Positions 1 to 7,449 of a stretch of 64,000 nt of DNA are shown here, piece by piece (position 1 is the stretch's first letter; each line of letters starts with the position of its first letter). The stretch comes from Bacteriovorax sp. MedPE-SWde (GTDB lineage Bacteria; Bdellovibrionota; Bacteriovoracia; Bacteriovoracales; Bacteriovoracaceae). The DNA lies in contig MPCU01000005.1 of assembly GCA_001874305.1 (NCBI GenBank), positions 62,001 through 126,000 of the forward strand. The letters run 5' to 3'. Position numbers and translations under genes: made by a program. Below the pieces are notes generated by a model. It was not told the origin of the DNA, did no database searches, and saw only the letters and a list, made by a program, of their open reading frames with translations.

Positions 1-3
1 AAA

Positions 4-20
4 GGGAGACAACGTCTCCC
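4..20 (-). terminator. Hairpin terminator after the mrp operon
   Basis: A 7-bp stem (GGGAGAC with GTCTCCC) closes a 3-nt loop just beyond the stop codon of the small gene at 27-218. On the minus strand it is followed by TTT before the window ends, so the full U-tract cannot be judged. It probably ends the mrp operon transcript. Confidence 0.7.
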
Positions 21-26
21 AAAATA

Positions 27-218
27 CTAGTCTAAAGAAATTGTTTTCTTCTCATAATCAGAGTGACTTGCTCTGAACCTTTTTAGTGCAATAACAACTA
101 GCTCGTTTAGAGAATAACCCGTGTTATTTGCCATACCTTCAATAGATTCAACTACGCCCTTCTCAATTTCTACTTTAAGCTCTTTTAGCTCACCTTGATT
201 GTGTACTTGTCCTTTCAT
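27..218 (-). CDS. Small ribbon-helix-helix-like protein (63 aa)
   Basis: I do not recognise a named gene. After a charged N-terminus there is a short strand-like stretch (LKVEIEKGVV, about residues 14-23), then two helices separated by NNTGYS, the second reading LNELVVIALKRFRA. This strand-helix-turn-helix layout and length are typical of ribbon-helix-helix DNA-binding proteins of the Arc/CopG type, which bind DNA as dimers. It is the last gene of an apparent three-gene minus-strand operon (Mrp ATPase, DUF4388-like protein, this gene), 13 bp after its neighbour, and ends at a hairpin. A regulatory role is inferred from fold resemblance only. Confidence 0.7.
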   Translation of the reverse strand: MKGQVHNQGELKELKVEIEKGVVESIEGMANNTGYSLNELVVIALKRFRASHSDYEKKTISLD

Positions 219-231
219 ATCTACTCCTTAA

Positions 232-765
232 TTACTTAAATACTTTTATTGCGCCTTTTTTTCTTAAGCTTACTAAACCTTTTGTAATTTCAAAATCAAA
301 TAAATCACAGTTTTTATAAATATCAGCCACTTTGTTGAACTCACTCATAACCTTAAGTATCGAAAACTCTAGACTAGTGGGCTTCTCACCTTTTTCAACA
401 AACCCTGGATTTATTAAAACTCTTAGGTTTTCAGGCGGCTTAAGTTTCTTAGATTTATTATGATCTTCATATATCGTCGTAACCTTTTTACGAAGATCAT
501 TTAGAGTAAGAGAGAACTCAACATCCTCTTCTTCAACAATTTCCGGCTCAACGACCAATTTAAAATCTTCCAAGTCCTCAAGATCACATATCACAAGAGA
601 GTACAGGGCCGTAGCCCCAGTCTTTTTAGCAAAATGTGAAGACACTACCTTTCCGTTCAAAAGTAGAATGACACCTAGGTACTGACGATCAACACTCTTT
701 AGTACGTTAATCCTTCCAGTAAACCCAAATGAGCACTGCTCTTCAATTGCTTCTAATACAGACAT
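232..765 (-). CDS. DUF4388 (PATAN)-like protein with C-terminal winged-helix-like part
   Basis: A 177-aa soluble protein. Residues 1-100 (starting MSVLEAIEEQCSFGFTGRIN, then LGVILLLNGKVVSSHF) resemble the DUF4388/PATAN domain, in which a short strand carries a GKV-type turn. Such domains occur in signalling and gliding-related proteins of delta-proteobacteria and related phyla. The last 60 residues (LEFSILKVMSEFN to ITKGLVSLRKKGAIKVFK) look like a winged helix. Its ATG lies 3 nt from the stop of the upstream mrp-like gene, so the two are probably translationally coupled. No catalytic residues are evident. The domain call is from pattern memory and the role is unknown. Confidence 0.72.
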   Translation of the reverse strand: MSVLEAIEEQCSFGFTGRINVLKSVDRQYLGVILLLNGKVVSSHFAKKTGATALYSLVICDLEDLEDFKLVVEPEIVEEEDVEFSLTLNDLRKKVTTIYEDHNKSKKLKPPENLRVLINPGFVEKGEKPTSLEFSILKVMSEFNKVADIYKNCDLFDFEITKGLVSLRKKGAIKVFK

Positions 766-768
766 TTA

Positions 769-1899
769 CTACCCTAATATTTTGCTAAAGAAACCTTTCT
801 TTTTTTCATCGGTATTATCAATTACTTTTTTAGCTATTTCCGTATAGGCATTCCAAACTGGTCGCCCTTCATAGTTTAGAGTATTCATGTATGGCTTTCC
901 ATTATCACAGCTCTCTCTAAGAGCTATCTCCATTGGAATATCTCCTAGGAAAGAAACGCCTAGTTCTTCAGCTGCTTTCTTGGCTCCACCCTCACCAAAG
1001 ATATGGTATTTCTTTTCAGGCATATCATCAGGAGAGAAGTAACTCATATTTTCAATAATACCAAGAACCGGTACATTTACTTGACCAAACATTTTAAGGC
1101 CTTTTCTTGAATCAAGTAGTGCTACATCTTGTGGAGTTGATACACCAATTATGCCGTCAACATCAGTTGCCTGAACCATTGATAGCTGAACATCCCCTGT
1201 CCCAGGAGGTAAATCAAGAATAAGGTAGTCCAACTCACCCCAGTCAACATCAAATAGGAATTGATTTAGTACTCCACCAAGCATTGGGCCACGCCATATT
1301 ACAGGATCTTGTTCGGAGATAAAAAGTCCAAAGCTAATAAATTTAATTCCATCCGCTTCAATTGGAAGTATTTTTTTGTCATCAGATGAAAGTGGTTTCG
1401 CATCTCTTTTACCGACAAGCATTGGTATTGATGGTCCATAAATATCCGCATCTAGTAGCCCTACCGTTTTCCCTTGATTCTTAAGAGCATAGGCTAAGTT
1501 TGTTGATACTGTAGACTTTCCAACACCACCTTTTCCAGATGAAACAGCAATAACTTTTTTAACGTTAGAAACTCTCTTTTTTTGTGGAAGAGGAGCTCCA
1601 TGGCCAACCTTAAGGTTTGCATTTTCTTTCTTCGTTTCTGGTTTCTTAGTCGTAACATCACTAGAATTAGTTGAAACTGTTTTGACCATAATGTTATTTT
1701 CATTAACTAGGTTTTTTAATTCATTTATAATAACATCTTCGATTTTTCTTTTTTGATCTGGATTAATTCCATCTCTATTGTAAACTAGAGTTAGTTGATC
1801 ATTTTCGTATGTTAACTGCTTTATTCGCCCTTCAGATGATAAAGTCTCATTTGAATTAGGGTTTTTAATAGAGTGAATAATATTTTTGATTTCTTCCAT
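769..1899 (-). CDS. mrp: Mrp/NBP35-family P-loop ATPase
   Basis: Mrp proteins are dimeric ATPases that carry or transfer Fe-S clusters; some relatives act as regulators. Residues 1-110 form a short MIP18-like N-terminal domain and linker. The deviant Walker A GKGGVGKST is at 122-130, followed by LLDADIYGPSIP and DLPPGTGD, both Mrp hallmarks. The family stretch starting IENMSYF usually carries a CxxC that bridges the cluster. Here it reads SPDDMPEKKYHIFG with no CxxC, as in the non-cysteine subgroup. At 376 aa it is normal length. It is first in a minus-strand operon and divergent from the HAMP protein at 2067. Fe-S loading is therefore uncertain, but the family call is secure. Confidence 0.93.
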   Translation of the reverse strand: MEEIKNIIHSIKNPNSNETLSSEGRIKQLTYENDQLTLVYNRDGINPDQKRKIEDVIINELKNLVNENNIMVKTVSTNSSDVTTKKPETKKENANLKVGHGAPLPQKKRVSNVKKVIAVSSGKGGVGKSTVSTNLAYALKNQGKTVGLLDADIYGPSIPMLVGKRDAKPLSSDDKKILPIEADGIKFISFGLFISEQDPVIWRGPMLGGVLNQFLFDVDWGELDYLILDLPPGTGDVQLSMVQATDVDGIIGVSTPQDVALLDSRKGLKMFGQVNVPVLGIIENMSYFSPDDMPEKKYHIFGEGGAKKAAEELGVSFLGDIPMEIALRESCDNGKPYMNTLNYEGRPVWNAYTEIAKKVIDNTDEKKKGFFSKILG

Positions 1900-2012
1900 A
1901 GTGCTCTCCGCGTCAATACTATACTAATCTGCTTGGATATTAGTAAAAAATGCCCATTCAGGCAATTGTTCCCTTAGAAAATTTTGCCCTACTATAAACT
2001 TCGATTAGGTCG

Positions 2013-2018
2013 TATAAT
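2013..2018 (+). promoter_or_regulatory. Possible -10 element for the HAMP-slt pair
   Basis: A perfect TATAAT lies 49 bp upstream of the GTG start at 2067, in the 167-bp divergent gap with mrp. No convincing -35 hexamer is seen at 16-18 bp, so this is only a half-supported promoter. The rest of the gap shows nothing else I recognise. Confidence 0.4.
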
Positions 2019-2066
2019 ATTAACATTACATTCCACTAATGGTCATAAAGAAAATGGAGTTTCATT

Positions 2067-2630
2067 GTGCCCAAAGCTTATAAAAGATCGATTTTTATCG
2101 TAGACCCAAAATTTCAAATCAAGTTTAGCTTGATGATTTGCCTTGTTATGCTTATTTCAAGTGCATTTTATCCACTTGTGATTTATCAACTTATCTCTAA
2201 TCTCACAGAGAAGTTTCCTGGTAGTGCAGGTCAACTCGAAGAAATGAAAGAAAGCCTCAAAATGGTTCTTATTCTTTGGCAGCTTGGCTTTGGACTAGTT
2301 ACTTTTATTATTTGTATATTGTTCACGCATAAAATTGCTGGCCCAATGTATAAGCTTAAAAAGTATCTTACAAATCTTAGAGATGGAAGAATTGAAGGAA
2401 GCCTATATTTTAGAGGTGGAGATTATTTTCAAGATGTAGCTGATGAAGTAAATGAAACTGTTTCTTCGTTCCAAGAACAATTTAAAGAAGACACTGTTTA
2501 TTTAAGTGAAGCTAGCTCTTACCTGAAAAATCTCAGCCAGACAGTACCTGATGACAAGAAAATTGTTATTGGAGAAATTGTTCATAAACTCGAAGATATC
2601 GAGGAAAGGTTCGAGGAGCTTATAGGCTAG
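2067..2630 (+). CDS. HAMP-domain membrane protein without output domain
   Basis: A 187-aa inner-membrane protein starting at GTG with GGAG nearby. A first membrane segment (about residues 19-45) is followed by a short periplasmic loop (about 46-67) and a second segment (about 68-92). A typical HAMP linker follows (HKIAGPMYKLKKYL to VADEVN), then a coiled-coil-like tail. HAMP domains relay signals in chemoreceptors and sensor kinases, but no kinase or methyl-accepting region is present. The stop codon overlaps the GTG of the lytic transglycosylase gene (TAGTG), so the two are translationally coupled. A role in regulating cell-wall work is conjecture from that pairing. Confidence 0.8.
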   Translation: MPKAYKRSIFIVDPKFQIKFSLMICLVMLISSAFYPLVIYQLISNLTEKFPGSAGQLEEMKESLKMVLILWQLGFGLVTFIICILFTHKIAGPMYKLKKYLTNLRDGRIEGSLYFRGGDYFQDVADEVNETVSSFQEQFKEDTVYLSEASSYLKNLSQTVPDDKKIVIGEIVHKLEDIEERFEELIG

Positions 2631-4660
2631 TGCTCAAGCTCCTTCTAATCTCAATATTTATTTCGTTTCAGGCCATGGCAAATCCCGTTTCACCTAAGGA
2701 TGTCAAGGCCGCGAAGTATATTGTTGAAATTGAGAGATCGTTTAGAAAATCTAAGGTTTATTTAAGTAAATTAAAACGTGCTAAAAAAGAGATTCTTAAA
2801 AGTAGTATTTACTCTCATTACGCTCATGATTTAGATAAGGTAATTTCTATTAAAAAGAGCCTAAGAAAGAATACTTATTTTTCTTGTAATCAAAATATTC
2901 AATTTAAGTATAAGAATAATGTTCACAAAAGATTCTTAAAGCATCTTAGTAATTATTGTTTGACTGCTTATAGTTATCTTATTAATGACGATTTTAATCT
3001 TAAAAATAAATCGATGCTCGTGGACTTGAATTCCGCTATCTTACATTATCTAAAAAGATCACCAAGTCTATTTGTTAGAAAGATTGAAAAGCTTGATAAA
3101 GAAAAGAATGCATATAAATATATTAAATCTCAAATAATCTTCCTTGTTCTTGAACATGGATTAACACCAAATAAAAAGCTCTTTGCACATATTGACTTTA
3201 ACAACGGTCTTACACATTTTATGCAAACGGGTCTTCACAACATAAAAAGAAACAAACTAGTTTTCACTCAAGAGTTTGTAAAATTATACAGACAGTTCAA
3301 AAGAAGTATTAGGAAGAACAAAATTAAAGAAGCCATTCAACTATCTGAGCAACTGTTATCTTTTCAAAATGAGAATACAAAGTATATCTATGGAAAAACA
3401 GCATGGAAAAGTCTTGTTGTGACAGGTAAGAAGTTACTTCGAAAGAATTATAATGAACGTGCTAGAAAAATTTTCTCTCATACTATTTCATTAAGCTATA
3501 ACTTTGAAACTTATAACGAGTCTTTATTTCAATTATTATGGAGTAGTATTCATAAGAAAGATTATAAGACGGCCCTTAAAGATATTGAAAAACGAAAGCT
3601 CATTGATTCCTTTCCAAAACTTAGCTCTAAAGTTAAATTTTGGATAGCTTACTCTCTTCATACAGAGGGTGACAGATCTATAGCAAAACATTTATTTAAG
3701 TTAATTATTAACAATAATCCACTAAGTTATTACTCAATCATTTCTCAAAAGTATCTTCCATCATACGGCGCTGAGAAGTCTAAAGATATTTATTTAAAAA
3801 ACCGCGAAATAGCTTCGGATTCATTAACACTCAATGATTTCAACAAGCCTTTTAAGTCATCTATTTATGAAATGTTTGTATGGAAGAAGCTAAACTATAT
3901 TTCTAAAGTAGATCTTTTACTTAAAGATTTTATTAAGGCTCAGCCGTCTAAGGTTGTACAAACTAAAGAGTTGTTGTCTGACTATGATGATGAAGAACTT
4001 AAGACGCTAAAGTTTAACTTCTTCATGAAGCTTTTTAAATCAAACTCAGACTTTCTATCTAGCTTTAAATTCATTTCTAAGGCAATTGATATGAATATGG
4101 TTTCGTCATCTCTAATTAATATTAGAAATCTATTTCCAACTCTATATGAGAAAGAAATACGAGCTTCTAAAACAGGTCTTGATCACAATTTAGTGCTTTC
4201 ACTAATTAGACAAGAGTCTGCTTTTAATCACGAAGCGAAGTCTCGTGTTGGTGCGAGAGGCCTAATGCAACTAATGCCAAATACGGCGAAAAGATTTGTT
4301 CGAGTAAAGAAACTCAATGATCTTTATGAGCCGATGAAGAATGTCCGTGCTGGCTCTCTATATCTTAAGAAATTATTGAAGAGATTTGATGGGAATCTAG
4401 TTCTAGCTCTAGGTTCATATAATGCAGGGCCAACTAAAGTTAAGAGGTGGATGAAAAATATATTCTCTACAGATGACCCAATTTTTATGGTTGAAGAGAT
4501 ACCTTATAGAGAAACAAGATTGTATGTTAAATTAATTTATAGAAATTTATTTTTCTACTCTCTTCAGAAGAATGAGTATCTTTTAGACGACAAATTAAAA
4601 GACACATTTACGATCACTTTCAATCAAAGTGACCGTAATATGAAAAAAATTATACGTTAA
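2630..4660 (+). CDS. Slt70-like soluble lytic transglycosylase
   Basis: Cleaves the MurNAc-GlcNAc bond of peptidoglycan, forming 1,6-anhydro ends, in the periplasm. A 17-residue signal peptide (starts MLKLLLISIFISF, ends near SFQAMA) is followed by a long helical-repeat region as in Slt70. The C-terminal SLT domain starts near residue 510 with LIRQESAFNHEAKSRVGA, where the Glu of RQESAF is the catalytic acid, then RGLMQLMPNTAKR and ALGSYNAGPTKV. At 676 aa it matches Slt70-type enzymes. The GTG start overlaps the upstream HAMP gene's stop. The 3' end overlaps convergent ychF by 11 bp, and no terminator is visible there. Confidence 0.92.
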   Translation: MLKLLLISIFISFQAMANPVSPKDVKAAKYIVEIERSFRKSKVYLSKLKRAKKEILKSSIYSHYAHDLDKVISIKKSLRKNTYFSCNQNIQFKYKNNVHKRFLKHLSNYCLTAYSYLINDDFNLKNKSMLVDLNSAILHYLKRSPSLFVRKIEKLDKEKNAYKYIKSQIIFLVLEHGLTPNKKLFAHIDFNNGLTHFMQTGLHNIKRNKLVFTQEFVKLYRQFKRSIRKNKIKEAIQLSEQLLSFQNENTKYIYGKTAWKSLVVTGKKLLRKNYNERARKIFSHTISLSYNFETYNESLFQLLWSSIHKKDYKTALKDIEKRKLIDSFPKLSSKVKFWIAYSLHTEGDRSIAKHLFKLIINNNPLSYYSIISQKYLPSYGAEKSKDIYLKNREIASDSLTLNDFNKPFKSSIYEMFVWKKLNYISKVDLLLKDFIKAQPSKVVQTKELLSDYDDEELKTLKFNFFMKLFKSNSDFLSSFKFISKAIDMNMVSSSLINIRNLFPTLYEKEIRASKTGLDHNLVLSLIRQESAFNHEAKSRVGARGLMQLMPNTAKRFVRVKKLNDLYEPMKNVRAGSLYLKKLLKRFDGNLVLALGSYNAGPTKVKRWMKNIFSTDDPIFMVEEIPYRETRLYVKLIYRNLFFYSLQKNEYLLDDKLKDTFTITFNQSDRNMKKIIR

Positions 4661-5759
4661 ATCTAAAGTGAATTACATCACCATCTTTAACTACGTACTC
4701 TTTACCTTCCATTTTTAATTTACCTGCTTCCTTAACTTTAGATTCAGATTTAAATTCAAATAGATCATCACAGTGGTAAATTTCAGCTTTAATAAATCCT
4801 CTTTCAAAGTCAGTATGGATAACACCAGCTGCCTCTGGAGCTTTAGCACCTGCTTTAAACGTCCATGCTCTCACTTCTTTTACACCTGCTGTAAAGTAAG
4901 TTCTTAGACCTAACATTTTATAAGCAGCATGAGTTAAAAGCTCTAGCCCAGAAACTTCAATTCCAGCCGCTTCCATAAAGTCTTTCTTATCTTCTTCAGA
5001 CTCTAGTGCAGCAATTTCAGATTCTAGCTTTCCGCATATTTTTAAAGTTTCAGAACCCTCCGATTTAGCAAACTCGATTACTTTCTTAACATACTCGTTA
5101 TCTTCATCAACAGAGTCTTCATCTACATTACATAGATATAATGTTTTCTTTAAAGTAATAAGATTCATATCACTAAGGAGCTCTACATCCTCTTCTTCTA
5201 GATCAAGAAGACGTGCAGCTTTTCCTTCTTCAAGGTGCTTAACAAGTTTCTCTAGAACAGGTACTAACATTTTTGCGTTACTTGATATTTCTTTGTTTTG
5301 ATTCTTCATTAACTTAGGAAGGTTAGCTTGCTTTCTTGCTGCTACTTCTAGATCTGCTAATGCAAGTTCCATATTAATTGTTTCGATATCATCTACTGGA
5401 TTTACTTCACCATGAACGTGAACAACATTAGGGTCATCAAAACATCTAACGACATGAACAATTGCATTTACCTGTCTAATATTTCCAAGGAACTGATTTC
5501 CAAGTCCTTCTCCTTTAGAAGCACCTTTTACTAGTCCTGCAATATCTACAAATTCAACAACTGTTGGAATAACCTTTTCCGGTCCCACAATATCTGCGAT
5601 TTGCTTAAGTCTTTCGTCTCCTACATTTACAATTCCAACATTTGGTTCGATTGTACAAAAAGGAAAGTTCGCTGCCTCAGCAGGTGCAGATGTTACTGCT
5701 TGAAAGATTGTTGATTTACCTACGTTTGGTAATCCTACGATTCCACAATTTAACGCCAT
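4650..5759 (-). CDS. ychF: YchF/Obg-family ATPase
   Basis: YchF (human OLA1) is a TRAFAC-class P-loop NTPase that prefers ATP and associates with ribosomes. Walker A GLPNVGKST is at residues 9-17 and the G3 motif is DIAG. The G4 position reads NVDE instead of NKxD, the usual basis for ATP preference. A coiled-coil region and a C-terminal TGS domain (FTAGVKEVRAWTF to GDVIHFRFNV) follow. Its 369 aa fit the family (about 363 in E. coli). It lies 8 bp after pth, a pairing conserved in many bacteria, in the prs-pth-ychF run. Confidence 0.97.
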   Translation of the reverse strand: MALNCGIVGLPNVGKSTIFQAVTSAPAEAANFPFCTIEPNVGIVNVGDERLKQIADIVGPEKVIPTVVEFVDIAGLVKGASKGEGLGNQFLGNIRQVNAIVHVVRCFDDPNVVHVHGEVNPVDDIETINMELALADLEVAARKQANLPKLMKNQNKEISSNAKMLVPVLEKLVKHLEEGKAARLLDLEEEDVELLSDMNLITLKKTLYLCNVDEDSVDEDNEYVKKVIEFAKSEGSETLKICGKLESEIAALESEEDKKDFMEAAGIEVSGLELLTHAAYKMLGLRTYFTAGVKEVRAWTFKAGAKAPEAAGVIHTDFERGFIKAEIYHCDDLFEFKSESKVKEAGKLKMEGKEYVVKDGDVIHFRFNV

Positions 5760-5767
5760 TTTATCCC

Positions 5768-6340
5768 CTAACTAATTAAATTTTTCTTACTGTATCTTTG
5801 AGCAGCTGTACCAAAACCATTCTTCATATATGATAGTATTGCAACTGCTGACTTATCTAAATATTGTTCTAAAGCAATTTCCTCGTCTCCATGAAAGCGA
5901 CCAAGTACCCAGTCACTAACACTTCCTCTAGGGGGTCTTCCAATCCCCATTCTTAATCGCTTAAAATTTTGATCACCCATTTGTGCCGCAATAGACTTTA
6001 GTCCATTGTGACCAGCAAGGCCTCCACCATTCTTGTAAGCAATCGTTCCATATGGAAGATCTAACTCATCATGAATGATTAGTATGTTTTCTTTTTGTAT
6101 TTTAAAGTAGTTTGCAAAAGGTATAACACTTTCACCACTTAAATTCATGTATGTTTGTGGTTTCAAGAAGTAAAACTTTTCACCTTCATAATCGACACTT
6201 GCAAAAAGTCCCTTAGATTTTTCTTTCCAAAAGAGATCTTTAAAAAAAGGAAGGCTTTCAAATACATCCCAACCAATATTGTGTCGTGTTCTATCGTATT
6301 CAGAACCAGGATTTCCTAAACCAACAATTAAATATGACAT
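5768..6340 (-). CDS. pth: Peptidyl-tRNA hydrolase
   Basis: Releases peptides from peptidyl-tRNAs that drop off ribosomes, in the cytoplasm. The N-terminus carries GLGNPGSEYDRTRHNIG with the catalytic His at residue 20. Other family signatures are LKPQTYMNLSGESV, IHDELDLPYG and GGGLAGHNGLKS. Its length of 190 aa is normal. It sits between prs (8 bp upstream) and ychF (8 bp downstream), the common prs-pth-ychF arrangement though without ctc/rplY. No regulatory signal is apparent in the tight gaps, so co-transcription is likely. Confidence 0.97.
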   Translation of the reverse strand: MSYLIVGLGNPGSEYDRTRHNIGWDVFESLPFFKDLFWKEKSKGLFASVDYEGEKFYFLKPQTYMNLSGESVIPFANYFKIQKENILIIHDELDLPYGTIAYKNGGGLAGHNGLKSIAAQMGDQNFKRLRMGIGRPPRGSVSDWVLGRFHGDEEIALEQYLDKSAVAILSYMKNGFGTAAQRYSKKNLIS

Positions 6341-6348
6341 TTTTTAAC

Positions 6349-7293
6349 CTATCTAAATAATGAACTAACTGAGTCGTTGTTAAATGTTCTGTGTATTGCC
6401 TTAGAAAGTATATCTGCTACAGATATGCATACTATCTTGTCTACACTCTCTGCTTCTTCACACAAAGGGATCGTATTAGTAACAATCATTTTATCCAGTG
6501 CTGCAGAAGCTCTAATTCTCTTTATTGCAGGGCCTGAAAACACAGGGTGTGTCGCACAAGCAACAACACTCTTAGCGCCCTTATCTTTTAATGCCTGGCA
6601 TGCTTCTATCAGAGTACCAGCTGTATCTACCATATCATCAATAATGACACAGTCTTTTCCATATACATCACCAACGACATTCATGGCCTTTGCAACATTC
6701 TTCCCTGTTCTACGCTTATCAATCATAGCGATCTCAGTCTTAGACTTCTTAGCGTAATGCCTAACCCTATCTACACCACCTGCGTCAGGTGATACAAAAA
6801 CAGTATTATCTGTTAGTAGGTTTTGTTGGATATATGTTGAAAGAACTGGTGAAGCATAGATGTTATCAAAAGGAATATTAAAGAATCCTTGAATCTGACC
6901 TGCGTGAAGATCCATTGTTATAACGCGAGATGCTCCAGCGACAGTAATTAAGTCCGAAACTAACTTTGCAGAAATAGGAGTTCTTGGTGATGCTTTTCTG
7001 TCTTGTCGACTATATCCATAATGTGGGATTACTGCTGTTATTGATGCCGCGGAAGCTCTCTTAAGAGCATCAATCATTATTAGCAACTCCATTAAATTGT
7101 CATTAACTGGAGGGCATGTTGATTGCAAGATGAAGACATCTGCACCACGAACATTCTTTTCTATCTCACAAAAGATTTCGCCGTTTGCAAATCTTACGAT
7201 TTGAGGATCTACCAGAGGTACATCTAATATATTGGAAATGTCATTTGATAATTTTGGGTTAGAAGTTCCGGATACTAGGACAATCCTTTTCAT
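6349..7293 (-). CDS. prs: Ribose-phosphate pyrophosphokinase (PRPP synthetase)
   Basis: Makes PRPP from ribose-5-phosphate and ATP for nucleotide, His and Trp synthesis. The ATP-site motif HYGYSRQDR is at residues 91-99. The divalent-cation and flexible-loop motif TMDLHAGQIQGFF begins near 126, and the PRPP-binding loop DDMVDTAGT is at 219-227. The 314-aa length is typical of class I enzymes. It starts only 20 bp downstream of tRNA-Gln, and may share a transcript with the tRNA and the upstream PBP gene. It leads the prs-pth-ychF run. Confidence 0.98.
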   Translation of the reverse strand: MKRIVLVSGTSNPKLSNDISNILDVPLVDPQIVRFANGEIFCEIEKNVRGADVFILQSTCPPVNDNLMELLIMIDALKRASAASITAVIPHYGYSRQDRKASPRTPISAKLVSDLITVAGASRVITMDLHAGQIQGFFNIPFDNIYASPVLSTYIQQNLLTDNTVFVSPDAGGVDRVRHYAKKSKTEIAMIDKRRTGKNVAKAMNVVGDVYGKDCVIIDDMVDTAGTLIEACQALKDKGAKSVVACATHPVFSGPAIKRIRASAALDKMIVTNTIPLCEEAESVDKIVCISVADILSKAIHRTFNNDSVSSLFR

Positions 7294-7313
7294 GAAGCTT
7301 CCCCACTAAAAAA

Positions 7314-7389
7314 TGGCTGGGGTGGAAGGACTCGAACCTTCGAATGACAGAATCAAAATCTGTTGACTTAGCCACTTGTCGACACCCCA
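7314..7389 (-). tRNA. tRNA-Gln (anticodon TTG)
   Basis: On the minus strand a complete cloverleaf of 76 nt can be folded. The acceptor stem TGGGGTG pairs with CACCCCA, the discriminator base is G and CCA is encoded. The anticodon stem CAGA/TCTG carries loop TTTTGAT (anticodon TTG), and the T-arm contains GGTTCGAGTCC. The gene lies between the PBP gene and prs with short gaps. Confidence 0.97.
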
Positions 7390-7449
7390 ACAATGTATTG
7401 AGTTTTATGAAATATAATAAATTTTGCTCTATTTGACAAGTAATTTTTG

